Notes: generated by a model from the letters alone, not told the origin. A DNA stretch of 64,000 bases from Luteimonas sp. YGD11-2 (GCF_004118975.1 NZ_CP035376.1:2542001-2606000); one strand, 5' to 3'; counted from the stretch's first letter, positions 35,673 through 47,235 are shown. A program made the numbers and translations.

Positions 35673-37230
35673 TGGAAGCCTCGAGTTCGATGCCGCTTGC
35701 CGCAACGCCGGGCGCCCAGCGGTCCACGAGCAGGGCCGCCAGTGCGGCCGGAGCGGCAAGCGCGCCGCCATGTTCGGCCACGCGTGCCGACGCGGCGGCG
35801 TCGTAGCAGCCGTCGAGCGACTGCGCCACGACCAGCGAGCCTGCCCAGGCGCCACCCATCGCATGGTCCACCAGCGCCGCGTCCGCGCCGCTGAGGAAGA
35901 CCACCGCGCTGTCGTTGGCCGGCAATGCATCCGGAAGCTGCATGGCGCCGCCATCGGCCGCGGTGAAGCGCAGCCGCCCACGATCGGCTGCCACGCCCAG
36001 CGCCGGCGGCAGGAAGTACACGGTGCCGCGCTCCACCGACGCCCCGTCCTCGGCCAGCGCCACCGGCAGCGTGGTCGCGCGCGCCATCTGCCGCACGAGA
36101 CGGTCGTAGCGGTCGCCGTCCAGCCGCAGCCTCACCAGCACCGCGCGCGGGAAGTTTTCCGGCAAGGCCGCCAGCAGCTGGCGCACGGGGTCCGGGCCAC
36201 CGAGCCCGCCTTCGACCAGCACGGCGCCCTGCAGCTCACCGAAGCCGTAGCTGTCGACATCGACCAGCGACAGGCCACCGATGCGGCTGTCGAGATCGAC
36301 GAGCGCGTCCGCCACCGGCGCTGCGGCCGGCGCGTCGACGGTCGCATCCGGCGCCACCAGCGAAAGCCCACCGGCGTCAGGCATGGATGGCTGCGCCGGG
36401 GACTCCGCAGGCGCCACCCCGTCTTCCGCGGTGTCCGGCTGCGCATCCCAGGTGAGATCCACCGGCTCGAGGTAGGTGCGTTCCGCGCCATGGCCGGTGC
36501 GCGCACCCCCGAAGCCGCTGTCGTCGTCGAGCACCAGCTCATCGAGGCTCACGTCCTCGAGGGTCAGTTCGCCGAAGCTATTGTCGCGATCACCCGCGTC
36601 GGCGGTCTCGAGGGTCACGTCCTCGAGCATCAGGCCATCCTGCGCGACTCCGTCGAGCCCATCCGCAGCGACGACGCCCGGCCCGTCCGCATCCGGCACG
36701 ACCTCCCCGAGTTCGAGCACATCGGCATCGAGCGAGGCGAGTTCGTCGCGCGGCACGTCGTCGGCATGCGCATGCATCTCATCGGTGACCCGATCCATGT
36801 CGCCGCTGGAGACATCGCGATACCCCGGATCGAAGGCCACCGGGGTGTCGTCCAGCGTCAGCGTGGTGTCCTGCCCGGCGCCCGGCGGCAGCACATCGTC
36901 GTGACGGTGCAGCTTGGCGGCGAGATGGCGGACCCAGCGCGCCGCGTCCCAGCCGCTGCGCTGGGTCGCCAGTTCGGCCTCCTCGAACACCACCGTGATC
37001 GCGGGATCCGCCAGCAGCGGCTGGAACCCGTCGAGCGCGTCCTCCAGCGCCGGCTCCAGCGCGACCACCACCGCCTGCACGCCGAGGCCGGTGACGGCGT
37101 CCAGGGTGGTGGCCAGCGGATCGAAGCTGCCGAGCAGGTCCGCGCCGGCATCACGCACGGCGCCCTGCAGGCGTTCGCAGGCCTCGCCCGGCCGCGCCAG
37201 GACGATCACGCGGGGCTGGGTTTCAGACAC
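35665..37230 (-). CDS. Degenerate CheB (ChpB-like) protein, apparently non-catalytic
   Basis: A 521-residue protein in the chpB position of the Pil-Chp operon. Residues 1-115 resemble a receiver-like fold ([18 protein letters not shown]) but lack a clear acidic pocket and phospho-acceptor motif. Residues 115-330 are acidic and low-complexity. Residues 335-510 follow the CheB methylesterase outline ([34 protein letters not shown]), but the catalytic elements are lost. The Ser-containing STGG motif reads EGGLGG, the QHM histidine region reads VRLRLDG, and the GMGxDG aspartate loop reads AMGGAWA. It overlaps chpA by eight bases. Confidence 0.8.
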   Translation of the reverse strand: MSETQPRVIVLARPGEACERLQGAVRDAGADLLGSFDPLATTLDAVTGLGVQAVVVALEPALEDALDGFQPLLADPAITVVFEEAELATQRSGWDAARWVRHLAAKLHRHDDVLPPGAGQDTTLTLDDTPVAFDPGYRDVSSGDMDRVTDEMHAHADDVPRDELASLDADVLELGEVVPDADGPGVVAADGLDGVAQDGLMLEDVTLETADAGDRDNSFGELTLEDVSLDELVLDDDSGFGGARTGHGAERTYLEPVDLTWDAQPDTAEDGVAPAESPAQPSMPDAGGLSLVAPDATVDAPAAAPVADALVDLDSRIGGLSLVDVDSYGFGELQGAVLVEGGLGGPDPVRQLLAALPENFPRAVLVRLRLDGDRYDRLVRQMARATTLPVALAEDGASVERGTVYFLPPALGVAADRGRLRFTAADGGAMQLPDALPANDSAVVFLSGADAALVDHAMGGAWAGSLVVAQSLDGCYDAAASARVAEHGGALAAPAALAALLVDRWAPGVAASGIELEASNE

Positions 37231-40200
37231 CGACGCGCTCCATCCCGAGCAGCTCGTAGACGTTGCGCATCAGCTCGTTCTCCTGGTAGGGCTTGCCGAG
37301 GTAGCGCTCCACGCCGATCTCGAAGGCGCGCTGGCGATGTTTTTCGCCGGTACGCGAGGTGATCATCACGATCGGCACCGAGCGCAGGCGCCCATCGGCC
37401 TTCATCTGGGTCGCGAGCTCGTAGCCGTCCATGCGCGGCATCTCGATGTCGAGCAGCATCAGGTCGGGCACGCGCTCGTCGAGGCGCTCCAGCGCGTCGA
37501 TGCCGTCCTTCGCGGTCACCACCTCGAAGTTGTGGCGTTCCAGCACGCGACCGGTGACCTTGCGCATCGTCACCGAATCGTCGACCACCATCACCAGCGG
37601 CACCTGGCGGCGCTCCGGCACCGGCGCCGGCTCGGCCTCGCGCGGCAGCGCGGCCTGGCGGCGCACCAGCGGCGCGACGTCGAGGATCACCCGCACGCTG
37701 CCGTCGCCCATGATCGTGGCGCCGAAGATGCCCGGTACCGACGCGACCTGCGGGCCGACCGGCTTCACCACGATCTCGCGGTTGCCGATGATCTGGTCGA
37801 CCGCAACGGCCGCGCGCAGCTCGCCCGCGCCCACCAGCAGCAGCGGCACCTGCAGCTGGCCCTCCGCGCGCGCGCGCGGCTGGCCGACCAGCTGGCCGAG
37901 GTCGTGCAGCGCGTACTCGTGGCCGCCGTAGTTGTACACGGCGCCCGGTGCGGCGAGGTCCTCGCGGCTGATGCGGCCCACGCCGCGCACCGAGGCGATC
38001 GGCACCGCGAAGCTGGTCTCGCCGATACGCACGAACACCGACTGGGTGACCGCCAGCGTCTGCGGCAGGCGCAGCGTGAACGTGGTGCCCTCGTGCTTGC
38101 GGGTGGCGATCTCGAGGCTGCCGCCGAGCTGGCGGACTTCGCTTGCGACCACGTCCATGCCGACACCGCGGCCGGCCAGGCGGCTGACCTCGTCGGCGGT
38201 GGAGAAGCCCGGCTCGAAGATCATCGCGTCGAGCGCGCTGTTGGTCAGCACCGCATCCGGACGCACCAGGCCACGCTGCTCGGCGCGGCGACGGATCGCG
38301 CCGCGGTCGAGGCCCCGGCCATCGTCGGCCACCTCGAGCACCACCTCGGAGCCCTCGCGGCGCACCGCGATGCGCACCGTGCCTTCTTCACCCTTGTTCG
38401 CCACGCGGCGCTGTTCGGGCGTTTCCAGGCCGTGCGCCACCGCGTTGCGCAGCATGTGTTCCAGCGGCGCGGTCATGCGCTCGAGGACGTTGCGGTCGAG
38501 CTCACCCTGGGCGCCGTCGAGCCTCAACTGCACCTGCTTGCCGGTTTCCTGCGCCGCCTGGCGCACCACGCGGCGCAGCCGTGGCACCAGCGAGTCGAAC
38601 GGCACCATGCGCGTGCGCATGAGGCCTTCCTGCAGCTCGGAGCTGACGCGCGACTGCTGGGTCAGCAGTGTCTCGTACTGGCGGGTGAGGTCGTCGAGCG
38701 TGCCCTGCAGGCTGGCCAGGTCGGCGGCGGATTCGCCCAGCGCACGCGACAGCTGCTGCAGGTTGGAGAAGCGGTCGAGTTCCAGCGGATCGAACGCGGC
38801 ATCGCCGGTGTCGCCCTCGCGCTGGAAGCGCGCGATGATCTGCGCCTCGGTCTCGATGTCGAGACGGCGGAGCTGGTCGCGCAGACGCATGTTGGTCTGC
38901 TCCATCTCCCCCATCGCGCCACGGAACGCGCCCAGCTGCTGCTCCAGGCGCGCGCGGTAGATCGCCACTTCGCCCGCGTAGTTGACCAGGCGGTCGAGCA
39001 GGTCGGCACGGATGCGCACCTGTTCCTGCGGCGCGCGCGCCTGCGGGTCGTCCTCGAATGCCGGTTCATCGCCGATCGGCGCCGACAGCGGCGCAAGCTC
39101 GACCTTCGCTGCCGGCGGCACCGGGGCCCCGCCCACGCTGGTCGTGGCGTCGACGCTGACGCTTTCGCCGCGCGAACGCGCGTCGAATTCCTCGATCAGG
39201 CCTTCCGGCAACGCGACTGCACGGCGCTCGCCGATGCGGCTGACCATCGCATGCAGACGGTCGAAGCCACGTTCGAGCAACGGCACGCCATCGCGGCCGA
39301 GTTCGCAACGCTGCTCGACCACGGATTCCAGCAGCGACTCCATCGCGTGGCCGAGTTCGCCGATGGCCATGATCCCGGCCATCCGCGCACCGCCCTTGAT
39401 GGTGTGCAGGTTGCGCTGCAGGCCGACCACCGGCTCGCGCTCGCCCGGCTCCTCGCGCAGGCGCGCGAGCAGCCCATCGGAATGGTCGAGCAGATCGCCG
39501 CTTTCCTCGACGAAGATGTCGAGCAGCTCGGCGTCGAGCTCGCGCATGTCGAGTGCCAGGTCCGGGTCGGCCCCGTCGGCATCGGCAGCATTGCTGTTGA
39601 CGGCTGGCTCATCGGCGTCGGGCGCGATGGCTGGCCCGGCCAATGCCGGCTGATCGGCCGACGCGGGCTGATCGTGCTCGACGTGTCCGGCTTCCGCGCG
39701 CGCGGCTTCAGTGCGTTCGGCGTCGGCGCGCCCGCTGTCCACGCGCTCCATCTCGAGGCGCTCGGCTTCGAGGCGATCTGCCTGCACGCGCTCGGCTTCG
39801 AGGCGCTGTGCCTCGCGCTCCGCCTCCAGACGCTCGGCCTCCACGCGGTCCGATTCAAGACGCTCGGCCTCGACCCGCTCGACTTCGAGCAGACCGGCTT
39901 CAAGGCGCTCGATTTCGAGCCGTTCGGCATCGGTGTGGTCCGCGGCGAGCGACGCCCCGTCGCGCAGCTCCGTGTGTTCGGCTTCGACCTGCCCGGCCTC
40001 GCGACGTTCGGCCTCGAGACGGTCGGCTTCGAGGCGCTCAGCCTCGAGACGGTCGGCTTCGAGACGGTCGGCTTCGAGGCGCGCAGCTTCAAGCCGCTCG
40101 GCTTCGAGACGTTCCGCTTCAAGACGTTCGGCTTCGAGCCGCTCGGCCTCAAGACGTTCCGCTTCGAGCCGCTCAGCCTCGAGCCGCTCGGCTTCAAGAC

Positions 40201-43200
40201 GCTCAGCTTCGAGCCGCTCGGCTTCAAGACGCTCAGCTTCGAGCCGCTCAGCTTCAAGACGCTCAGCTTCGAGCCGCTCGGCTTCAAGACGCTCAGCTTC
40301 GAGACGTTCGGCTTCAAGACGTTCGGCTTCGAGACGCTCGGCTTCGAGACGTTCGGTTTCGAGACGTTCGGTTTCGAGACGTTCGGTTTCGAGACGTTCG
40401 GCTTCGAGGCGCTCGGCTTCTAGGCGCCCCGCTTCGAGGCGTTCGGCTTCGAGACGCTGGGCCTCAAGACGTTCCGCTTCAAGGCGCTCAGCCTCGAGGC
40501 GCTCGGCTTCCAGACGCTCAGCCTCAAGACCTTCCGACTCAAGACGTTCCGACTCAAGACGTTCCGACTCAGGACGCTCCGCCTCGTGACGTTCCGTCTC
40601 GAACCGGTCATCGCTCGCAGGCGTGTGCCCGGCATCCGCTGCGGTGCCGAGGTAATCGGACAGATCCAGCACCGACAGCTCGTCGACGGCCCCGATGTCG
40701 AGATCGCTCGCCTCGTCGTCATCGTAGGTGACCGCCATCGGCGGTGGCTCCGGCAGCGCGTCGCGCAGCGAAGCCAGCGTGGCGGCAAGGCCGTCGCAGC
40801 GGTAGACATGCGGATGCGGCTCGTGCAGCCCGGCTAGGGTGTCGCGCACCAGCGTCGACAGCGCGCGCATGGCGGCCACGCCCTCCGCGCCGGCCGGGAC
40901 GCCGGCCGCGTGCAGGCGGCGCGCATAGGCTTCGGCCGGCCACAACGCGGCGGTCACCATCGGCACTTCGGCCATGGCGAACGCGCCGTTCATCGTATGC
41001 ACGGCGCGCAGCAGGGCGTCATCCACCTGCGGCACGTCACGCCCGGTCCATGCGTCGAGCACGGCCAGGTGGCCGTTGACCTCGGCGTCGAGGATTTCCA
41101 GCAGCAGTGCATCCACTGCGGCCGGTACCCGCTCGCCATCATCGTGGACGGACGCGGCGGCTGCCACGACGTCCGGCGTCACCTCGGACGGCACATCGGG
41201 GGCGAAACCGGTGCGGTCGTCCGCGCTGGTGGCCGGCATGGCGATGGCGGCATCCGCCTGCCAGTGTTCCTGCGCCGAGGTGACCGCCGGCGGCAGCGTG
41301 GCCGGTGCCGGCGGCGTCTCGTCACCTGCGGCGATGCGCTCGGCATCGGCCTGCAGGCGTTCGAGATCGACGCGGATCGCGCCCTGGCCGCGCAGGGCGG
41401 CCTGCAACTGCGGCAACGCGTAGAAGGCCTGGTCGACCATCGCCACGACCGCAGGGCTGGCCACGCGGCTGCCGTCGAGCACGCGGTTGAGCAGGGTCTC
41501 GACCTTCCAGCTGAATTCGCCGAGCGTGCGCGCACCGACCAGGCGGCCGCTGCCCTTGAGGGTGTGGAACACGCGACGGATCGGCCGCAGGCGCTCCAGG
41601 TCGTCGGGCTGCTCGCGCCAGGGCGGCAGCAGGCGGTCGAGGTTGTCGATCTCCTCGGCGAATTCCTCGAGGAACACCTCGCGGATCTCGTCGTCGATAT
41701 CGTCGTCGGTGGCTTCGAAGCCGCCGTTGCCTGCCGCCTGGACCGGCGCCGGCGTGCTGGCGGCGGGCTGCGTGACCGGCGACGCCGGCGCGGGCGCGTA
41801 GCCGCGGTCGAGGAACGCCGCGGTGGCATCCAGCGTGGCCTCGTCAACCGGCGACGCCGATTCCGCAGCTTCCGCCGGGGCGCCGGCGAGGTCCTCGGCC
41901 GGCAATGGCCAGTACCCCAGCGTCTCCAGGCTGGCGCGGGCGATGGCGAGGATCTCGCCGCGGTTGGGCCGCTGCTCGCGCAACGCCTCGAGGTAGTACT
42001 CCAGGCTCGCGAGCGCGTCGGCGAAGGTGTCGAGCTGGCGGCCGTTGGGCACCCGGCGCCGGCCCAGCAATTCGGTCTCGATGTAGCGGCGGATGCCGGT
42101 GATGTAGTCCACCGGCTCCGCAAGTTCGAGCATCTGCAGCGCGCCGGCGACTTCCTGCAGCAGGCGCGGCACGTCGACCAGCTCGCCATGCTCCCAGCTG
42201 GTCTCGACGAAGGCGACAAAGGCCTGGCGGGCATCGGCGAAGTTCGCCACCGCTTCGCGCACCACCACTTCCAGCACCTTGCGCGACTCGCTGGCGAGCG
42301 CATCGGTGTCGTCGGAATCGCGGGTACCCAGGCGCGCCACCTGGTCGTCCAGCGAGGCATCGACGTAGAGCAGCGAGCCGGCGATATCGAGCAGCACGTC
42401 CTCGTCGGCGGCACGGTCGCCGCGCACGATCGCGGCCATCGCCTCGCGCTGCTGCTGCACCACGCCGCGGGCGACACCAAGGCCGAGCATGCCGAGCGTG
42501 TCGGCGACCTGGCCCAGCGCCTCGACCTGCGGCGCCAGCAGCGCGAGATCGGTTGCCTGCGTGCGCAGGTGCAGGTCGAGCGCATCCTTGACCCGCAGCA
42601 GGTCCTCCTTGACCGCGCCGGCGACGGTGTCGAGCAGCGCACGGTTGCGGCCACTCAGGCTGCCGCGCGCATGTTCCACCTCGGCCGCGGTGGCCTCGCC
42701 GCCGTCGAGGCGGAACGCGTCGCGCAGCTCGCGCAACGTCGTGTGGTCACCGGGCGCGGCCGAGACCAGGTACAGCAGCTGGCGCGTCGGTTCGAGCGCG
42801 GTTTCCGCGCCCGGCACGCCAAAGCCGTCGTCCTGGAACTGGCGGCGGATCTCCCGCACCACGCCGACGAAGCCGTGGCGCAGGGCCGGCGTCGGTGCCA
42901 GCGCGCCGGCGTCGAGCGCCTCGAGCACGCGCGCGGCCACCCACAGCATGCGGCGCACCGGCTCTTCGGCACTCAGCGGCAGCAGCGCATCGATCGCAGC
43001 GGCGAAACCACGCGGATCAGCGGGCGCCCCGTCTTCGGGCCATGCGGCGAGGTGTGCGATGACGTCGGTGGCCTGCGTCCCCGCGCTGCCCTTGCGCTCG
43101 GCCTCGGTGACGCTGGCCACCGCCGGCAGCTCCACCGCAAGCGGCGCCTGCAGGTCCGGTGCGAACAGCACGCTCTCGTTGAGCCCTGACGCACCACGTG

Positions 43201-43591
43201 CCGCGCGCAGCTCGTTGAGCAGCGGCAGCAGCACGATCGGGATGTCCTTGTGCCCGCCCTGCAGGCGCTCGAGATAGTCGGGCAGCAACACCACCGCACG
43301 CATCAGCGTCGCGCAGGCAGTGTCGCGGTCACCGGTGGCATCGCGGGCGAGCGCCTCGGCCAGCGCCTCCATCTCCTCGGCGACCATCGCCGGGGCGTAC
43401 AGCTCGACCATGCGCAGGGTGCCCTGCACCTGGTGCAGGTAGCTCGCGCAGAAGCGCATATGGCTGGTATCGGACACGTCCTCGACGAACGCCTCGATCT
43501 CGAGCCGCGCCTGGCGCAGGGTCTCGTCGAGTTCCGGCTTGACCCAGCCCAGCGTGGTGTAGTCGATGGCATCGCGGAAGGCGGTGGTCAT
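37223..43591 (-). CDS. chpA: Type IV pilus chemosensory hybrid histidine kinase ChpA
   Basis: A 2,122-residue CheA-type kinase controlling type IV pili and surface sensing. The ATG at 43591 has GGAGG seven bases upstream. Five Hpt-like segments appear: near residue 50 ([10 protein letters not shown]), near 480 (no His, [11 protein letters not shown]), near 675 ([10 protein letters not shown], canonical), near 864 ([10 protein letters not shown]), and near 1394 ([10 protein letters not shown], canonical). A pentapeptide tandem repeat occupies about 995-1304. Then come the dimerisation and ATPase domains ([14 protein letters not shown] near 1713), a CheW domain (about 1870-1980), and a receiver domain (about 2000-2115, Asp in [13 protein letters not shown]). 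Overlaps on both sides couple it to its neighbours. Confidence 0.95.
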   Translation of the reverse strand: MTTAFRDAIDYTTLGWVKPELDETLRQARLEIEAFVEDVSDTSHMRFCASYLHQVQGTLRMVELYAPAMVAEEMEALAEALARDATGDRDTACATLMRAVVLLPDYLERLQGGHKDIPIVLLPLLNELRAARGASGLNESVLFAPDLQAPLAVELPAVASVTEAERKGSAGTQATDVIAHLAAWPEDGAPADPRGFAAAIDALLPLSAEEPVRRMLWVAARVLEALDAGALAPTPALRHGFVGVVREIRRQFQDDGFGVPGAETALEPTRQLLYLVSAAPGDHTTLRELRDAFRLDGGEATAAEVEHARGSLSGRNRALLDTVAGAVKEDLLRVKDALDLHLRTQATDLALLAPQVEALGQVADTLGMLGLGVARGVVQQQREAMAAIVRGDRAADEDVLLDIAGSLLYVDASLDDQVARLGTRDSDDTDALASESRKVLEVVVREAVANFADARQAFVAFVETSWEHGELVDVPRLLQEVAGALQMLELAEPVDYITGIRRYIETELLGRRRVPNGRQLDTFADALASLEYYLEALREQRPNRGEILAIARASLETLGYWPLPAEDLAGAPAEAAESASPVDEATLDATAAFLDRGYAPAPASPVTQPAASTPAPVQAAGNGGFEATDDDIDDEIREVFLEEFAEEIDNLDRLLPPWREQPDDLERLRPIRRVFHTLKGSGRLVGARTLGEFSWKVETLLNRVLDGSRVASPAVVAMVDQAFYALPQLQAALRGQGAIRVDLERLQADAERIAAGDETPPAPATLPPAVTSAQEHWQADAAIAMPATSADDRTGFAPDVPSEVTPDVVAAAASVHDDGERVPAAVDALLLEILDAEVNGHLAVLDAWTGRDVPQVDDALLRAVHTMNGAFAMAEVPMVTAALWPAEAYARRLHAAGVPAGAEGVAAMRALSTLVRDTLAGLHEPHPHVYRCDGLAATLASLRDALPEPPPMAVTYDDDEASDLDIGAVDELSVLDLSDYLGTAADAGHTPASDDRFETERHEAERPESERLESERLESEGLEAERLEAERLEAERLEAERLEAQRLEAERLEAGRLEAERLEAERLETERLETERLETERLEAERLEAERLEAERLEAERLEAERLEAERLEAERLEAERLEAERLEAERLEAERLEAERLEAERLEAERLEAERLEAERLEAERLEAARLEADRLEADRLEAERLEADRLEAERREAGQVEAEHTELRDGASLAADHTDAERLEIERLEAGLLEVERVEAERLESDRVEAERLEAEREAQRLEAERVQADRLEAERLEMERVDSGRADAERTEAARAEAGHVEHDQPASADQPALAGPAIAPDADEPAVNSNAADADGADPDLALDMRELDAELLDIFVEESGDLLDHSDGLLARLREEPGEREPVVGLQRNLHTIKGGARMAGIMAIGELGHAMESLLESVVEQRCELGRDGVPLLERGFDRLHAMVSRIGERRAVALPEGLIEEFDARSRGESVSVDATTSVGGAPVPPAAKVELAPLSAPIGDEPAFEDDPQARAPQEQVRIRADLLDRLVNYAGEVAIYRARLEQQLGAFRGAMGEMEQTNMRLRDQLRRLDIETEAQIIARFQREGDTGDAAFDPLELDRFSNLQQLSRALGESAADLASLQGTLDDLTRQYETLLTQQSRVSSELQEGLMRTRMVPFDSLVPRLRRVVRQAAQETGKQVQLRLDGAQGELDRNVLERMTAPLEHMLRNAVAHGLETPEQRRVANKGEEGTVRIAVRREGSEVVLEVADDGRGLDRGAIRRRAEQRGLVRPDAVLTNSALDAMIFEPGFSTADEVSRLAGRGVGMDVVASEVRQLGGSLEIATRKHEGTTFTLRLPQTLAVTQSVFVRIGETSFAVPIASVRGVGRISREDLAAPGAVYNYGGHEYALHDLGQLVGQPRARAEGQLQVPLLLVGAGELRAAVAVDQIIGNREIVVKPVGPQVASVPGIFGATIMGDGSVRVILDVAPLVRRQAALPREAEPAPVPERRQVPLVMVVDDSVTMRKVTGRVLERHNFEVVTAKDGIDALERLDERVPDLMLLDIEMPRMDGYELATQMKADGRLRSVPIVMITSRTGEKHRQRAFEIGVERYLGKPYQENELMRNVYELLGMERVGV
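39680..40606 (-). repeat. 15-bp tandem repeat (minisatellite) within chpA encoding a Glu/Arg/Leu pentapeptide
   Basis: About 60 head-to-tail 15-base units encode variants of E-R-L-E-A (also ERLET, DRLEA, ESERL). A highly uniform block of about 40 units spans 40000-40606; a more diverged block spans about 39690-39930 after a short non-repeat spacer. As 15 is a multiple of three, changes in copy number keep the frame. The protein segment, rich in Glu and Arg with a regular Leu, should be a long charged helix joining the Hpt half of ChpA to its last Hpt and kinase core. It also creates artificial open frames on the other strand. Confidence 0.95.
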
Positions 43592-43722
43592 CGCGTACCT
43601 CCACGGGTGCGCGCGCCGGTATCGGCGGCGCGATCCGCGAGCGGGTGGCCGGCCACGCGGAGGCCGCCGGGAAGGCCGGCCCCGGCGCACACCGATGCCG
43701 TCGTTTTCACCACCATGCTCAT
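43588..43722 (-). CDS. Possible 44-residue small ORF coupled to chpA
   Basis: In the 190-base gap between pilJ and chpA, where Pseudomonas carries pilK, there is an ATG at 43722 with GGGG five bases upstream. It encodes 44 residues ([16 protein letters not shown] at the start, ending ARTRGGTR). Its TGA stop overlaps the chpA ATG as ATGA, the usual coupling signature in this genome. Glycine-, alanine- and arginine-rich content is what any frame in such GC-rich DNA would give, so it may be chance. No similarity to PilK is visible. Confidence 0.3.
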   Translation of the reverse strand: MSMVVKTTASVCAGAGLPGGLRVAGHPLADRAADTGARTRGGTR

Positions 43723-43781
43723 TTCAACCCCGCGATCTGCTGCACGCACTGCCCTGGTCGTCCGCTGTCCGCCGGCTCGCT

Positions 43782-45803
43782 TCAAACCGGCAGCTTGAAG
43801 TCGGCGACCGAGCGGCGCAGGTCGGCGGCGAGCTGGGCCAGGTTGCCGATGGACTCGGCGGTCTGGTTGGCACCCTGCGAGGTCTGCGCGGTGATCGACT
43901 GGATCGTGCCCATGGTCTGGGTGATGTTCGATGCCGCCGCGGACTGCTGCTGGGCGGCCTGCGAGATGCCCTGGATGAGGTCGGCGAGGTCGGTCGACAC
44001 GCTTTCGATCTCGCCCAGCGCGGTGCCGGCGTCCTCGGCCAGGCGCGCACCGGCGACCACTTCCGAGGTCGTCTGCTCCATTGAACTGACCGCCTCGTTG
44101 GTATCGCTCTGGATGGTCTGCACCAGCGTCTCGATGCGCTTGGTCGCGTTGGATGCGCGTTCGGCCAGTCGCTGCACTTCGTCGGCGACGACCGCGAAGC
44201 CGCGGCCGGCCTCGCCAGCGGACGCCGCCTGGATCGCCGCGTTCAGCGCCAGGATGTTGGTCTGCTCGGAGATGTCGTTGATCAGTTCGACGATCGAGCC
44301 GATTTCCTGCGAGCTTTCGCCCAGGCGCTTGATGCGCTTGGAGGTTTCCTGGATCTGGTCGCGGATCGAGTCCATGCCGGCGATCGTCTCGCGCACCACG
44401 CCTGCGCCCTTGGTGGCGATCTGCACCGAGCGCTGTGCCACGTCCGCGGATTCCGCGGAGTTCTTCGACACCTGGTTGATGCTCTCCGCCATCTCGTTGA
44501 TGCGGTTGGAGGCGGATGTGATCTCGCGCGCCTGGTGCTCGGCGGCTTCGGCCAGGTGCATCGCGGTGGCCTGGGTCTCCTGGGCGCTGGCCGAGACCTG
44601 CACCGAGGTGTCGTTGATCGTCTGCACCAGGTTGCGCAGCTGTTCGACGGCGAAGTTGATCGAGTCGGCGATCGCGCCGGTCATGTCCTCGGTGACGGTC
44701 GCCTTGACCGTCAGGTCGCCTTCTGCGAGCGAACCCATTTCGTCCAGCAGGCGCATGATCGCCTCCTGGTTGCGGTTGTTGAGTTCGAGCGAGGTCGCGT
44801 AGCGCTCGCGCTGGGCGCGGTTGAGTTCGTACAGCAGGCCGACGATGGCGAGGATCGTCACCAGGCCGAACACGATGCTGATCCAGATGTTGCCCAGCAC
44901 GCTGCGGTCGGACATCGAGCCGAAGGTGGTGAACGCCTGGAACAGCTGTTCGCTGTCGGCCAGCAGCTGGTCGGAGCCGGCGGTCAGCTGGGCGGCCGCG
45001 GACTGCGCGCCGAACACCGCCGGGGCGGCGGCGAGGATGGCGTCGAGATCCTGCTTCATCTGCGTCCACAGCTCGGTGGACTGGCCGAGCGCGGCCACCG
45101 CACCGGCGTTCGAGAGCGCCTGCACGTTCATCGCCTCGTCGCCGGCACGCAGGCCGTCGAGCACCTGCTCGAACACGCCGACATCGCGCGCGAGCGCCTC
45201 GCCGGCATTGGCCGCACCGGGGCCGCCGGCCTGGATCTCGGTGACCCGGCGCGCCATCGTCGAGGCCAGCACCACCTGGCGCAGCGCGATGTAGATCTGC
45301 GAGGCCGGCGAGCCGCTGGTGGACATCGCGCGCACCAGCTCGTCGAGCTGCGCCTGCAACTGCGGCACCCGCTGGGTGAAGCGCTCGGCGTTGCCGGCGA
45401 AAGCCAGCACCGCCTGCTCACCCGCGATCACCTGCTGCGCGCTCTGCTCAAGCGGCTGCCAGGTGGCGGTGACGGTTTCGATCGGCCCGGACACGCCGGT
45501 GGTGCTGCCGAAGGTGGCGTTGAGGTTGGCGATGTCGCCATCGATCTGCGCCTTGGTCGCCTTGAACGCGGCGTAGGCATCGCCCTCACCGGCGACGCCT
45601 TCGCGGCCCTGGATCGCCAGCCGCTGCGAGTTCACCTGCAGGCTCGACGCCGCCGTGCTCGCACCACCCAGGCGCGACGCCTTCCAGATCGCGAAGCCTG
45701 TGTTGGCGACGACGATCAGCAGCGCGACCGCCAGCAGCGCCAGCCAGAAGTTGGTGCCGAACTTGCGCCCCGGGCCGGCGACGTTGTCGATTGCAGTACT
45801 CAT
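43782..45803 (-). CDS. pilJ: Type IV pilus methyl-accepting chemotaxis-type receptor PilJ
   Basis: A 673-residue inner-membrane receptor that signals to ChpA. The first membrane helix is at about residues 20-40 ([20 protein letters not shown]); a periplasmic PilJ-type sensor region with two helical modules spans about 45-300; the second membrane helix is near 305-330. A HAMP-like linker and the cytoplasmic signalling domain follow, with the invariant hairpin tip [20 protein letters not shown] near residue 510 and [18 protein letters not shown] after it. It ends with the short tail SVADFKLPV rather than a CheR-tethering pentapeptide. Confidence 0.95.
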   Translation of the reverse strand: MSTAIDNVAGPGRKFGTNFWLALLAVALLIVVANTGFAIWKASRLGGASTAASSLQVNSQRLAIQGREGVAGEGDAYAAFKATKAQIDGDIANLNATFGSTTGVSGPIETVTATWQPLEQSAQQVIAGEQAVLAFAGNAERFTQRVPQLQAQLDELVRAMSTSGSPASQIYIALRQVVLASTMARRVTEIQAGGPGAANAGEALARDVGVFEQVLDGLRAGDEAMNVQALSNAGAVAALGQSTELWTQMKQDLDAILAAAPAVFGAQSAAAQLTAGSDQLLADSEQLFQAFTTFGSMSDRSVLGNIWISIVFGLVTILAIVGLLYELNRAQRERYATSLELNNRNQEAIMRLLDEMGSLAEGDLTVKATVTEDMTGAIADSINFAVEQLRNLVQTINDTSVQVSASAQETQATAMHLAEAAEHQAREITSASNRINEMAESINQVSKNSAESADVAQRSVQIATKGAGVVRETIAGMDSIRDQIQETSKRIKRLGESSQEIGSIVELINDISEQTNILALNAAIQAASAGEAGRGFAVVADEVQRLAERASNATKRIETLVQTIQSDTNEAVSSMEQTTSEVVAGARLAEDAGTALGEIESVSTDLADLIQGISQAAQQQSAAASNITQTMGTIQSITAQTSQGANQTAESIGNLAQLAADLRRSVADFKLPV

Positions 45804-45837
45804 GGAACATCCCCTGGTGTGTAGCGGTGCGGCGCGG

Positions 45838-46392
45838 TCAGGCCGCGGCTTGTCTGAACTCCGGCGTGCGGGTCAGCCGTTCGAGGCTGAAGATCCCCCA
45901 CTCGTGGTCGCCGAGGCGGAACGCGCGATCGACGAAATGCGCGTAACGCCCCTGCGCCAGCGCATCGGCCGGCACTTCGTTGGTCTCGTGGAAGCTGCGC
46001 TGGCCGAACAGTTCGTCGATGGTGACGGCGACATCGCCGCCGGCCTGGCGCACCACCAGCATGCGCTGGCTTTCGTGCAGCACGGTGCGCTCGCCCTCGA
46101 GGAACTGCTTGAGGTCGACGATCGGCAGCAGGTTTCCGCGCACGTTGGCCACGCCGAGCATCCACCCCTGTGCACCGGGCACCGGGGTGATCTGCGGCAG
46201 CGGCAGGATCTCGACGACCTCGTCGAAATTGGAGGCGAGCCGACGCACGCCGACGCGGTATCCGACCCCACGCCACAGCCCGGGCGCATCCAGCCGCTCC
46301 GGCAGGCCGGCCTCGTGCGCAAGGCTGCGCCGCTCGTAGTCGATCAGCAGCGCGAAGGCATCCCCGCCTCCCGTGCGCTCCGGGGTGCTCAT
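45838..46392 (-). CDS. pilI: CheW-like coupling protein PilI
   Basis: A 184-residue CheW-domain adaptor between PilJ and ChpA. Conserved features are [20 protein letters not shown] near residue 40, [20 protein letters not shown] near residue 74, DLKQFLEGE, and GVFSLERL-like [14 protein letters not shown] near the C-terminus. It overlaps pilH by four bases and lies 34 bases before pilJ. Confidence 0.94.
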   Translation of the reverse strand: MSTPERTGGGDAFALLIDYERRSLAHEAGLPERLDAPGLWRGVGYRVGVRRLASNFDEVVEILPLPQITPVPGAQGWMLGVANVRGNLLPIVDLKQFLEGERTVLHESQRMLVVRQAGGDVAVTIDELFGQRSFHETNEVPADALAQGRYAHFVDRAFRLGDHEWGIFSLERLTRTPEFRQAAA

Positions 46393-46760
46393 GCGTCGGC
46401 GCCGAGCAGCTCGTTGATCTGGGCGATCAGCGCCCCTTCTTCCGGCGGCTTGACGATGTAGCCCCTGGCGCCCTGGCGCATGCCCCAGGCCTTGTCGGTC
46501 TCCATGCCCTTGGTGCTCACGATCAGCACCGGGATGGCGCCGGTGGCGCTGTCGCGCGACAGTGCACGCGTGGCCTGGAAGCCGTTCATGCCGGGCAGCA
46601 CCACGTCCATCAGCACCAGGTCGGGCAGCTCGCGGCGTGCGACCTCGATGCCTTCCTCGGCGCTCGATGCGGTGAGCACCTCGTGCGCATGACGCTGGAG
46701 CAGCTGGGTGAGGACCGCCGTATCGGTCGGCGAATCCTCGATCAACAGAATGCGTGCCAT
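46389..46760 (-). CDS. pilH: Twitching-motility response regulator PilH
   Basis: A 123-residue stand-alone receiver domain. The acidic pocket is in ILLIEDSPTD near residue 4, the phospho-acceptor Asp in LVLMDVVLPGMNGFQATRAL near residue 51, and the conserved Ser/Thr and Lys in VLIVSTKG and GYIVKPPEE. PilH typically counteracts PilG in ChpA signalling. The start at 46760 follows a GGGGACAGGGACC leader. A longer frame upstream overlaps pilG and is rejected. Confidence 0.94.
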   Translation of the reverse strand: MARILLIEDSPTDTAVLTQLLQRHAHEVLTASSAEEGIEVARRELPDLVLMDVVLPGMNGFQATRALSRDSATGAIPVLIVSTKGMETDKAWGMRQGARGYIVKPPEEGALIAQINELLGADA

Positions 46761-46777
46761 GGTCCCTGTCCCCCCGG

Positions 46778-47179
46778 TCAGGTGTTGACGTGCTTGCGGA
46801 TCGCGTCGAGGAGTTCCTCGCGCGTGAACGGCTTGGTGACGTACTGCTCGGAGCCGACGATGCGCCCGCGTGCCTTGTCGAACAGCCCGTCCTTGGACGA
46901 CAGCATGATCACCGGCGTCTGCCGGAAGACCTGGTTGTTCTTGATCAGCGCGCAGGTCTGATAGCCGTCGAGCCTCGGCATCATGATGTCGACGAAGATG
47001 ATCTGCGGCTTGTGGTCGGCGATCTTGGCCAGCGCCTCGAACCCGTCCACCGCGGTGACCACCTCGGCCCCCTCGCGCTTGAGCAGCGTTTCGGCGGTCC
47101 TGCGGATGGTTTTCGAGTCGTCGATCACCATCACCCGCAAGCCATCGAGGCTTCCGGCGCGTTTCTCGTCCTGCGTCAT
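46778..47179 (-). CDS. pilG: Twitching-motility response regulator PilG
   Basis: A 133-residue receiver-domain protein, first gene of the Pil-Chp operon. Acidic residues are in VMVIDDSKTIRRTAETLLKR near residue 16; the phospho-acceptor Asp is in QIIFVDIMMPRLDGYQTCAL near residue 60; VIMLSSKDGLFDKARG and EQYVTKPFTREEL follow. PilG promotes pilus extension and cAMP signalling in Pseudomonas. A consensus-like sigma-70 promoter lies upstream. The ATG has AGGA close by. Confidence 0.95.
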   Translation of the reverse strand: MTQDEKRAGSLDGLRVMVIDDSKTIRRTAETLLKREGAEVVTAVDGFEALAKIADHKPQIIFVDIMMPRLDGYQTCALIKNNQVFRQTPVIMLSSKDGLFDKARGRIVGSEQYVTKPFTREELLDAIRKHVNT

Positions 47180-47235
47180 TCCTGCTTCCCCTTGCGCGGC
47201 GCGGGCTCATGCTCCGATTCGCCGCCGCGATCGGC

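Noticed and set aside
36914..40423. A 1,169-codon open frame on the plus strand with FGFET-type pentapeptides at its end
   Set aside because: It is the antisense of chpA and the CheB-like gene. Its repeat section is only the complementary reading of the 15-bp array, and the rest has shadow-frame composition (His/Arg/Gln-rich). The minus-strand reading gives recognisable Hpt, kinase, CheW and receiver domains.
39680..40606. Regular short repeats that could be taken for a CRISPR array
   Set aside because: The units are 15 bases, contiguous, without unique spacers, and in frame with a kinase gene, so this is a coding minisatellite.
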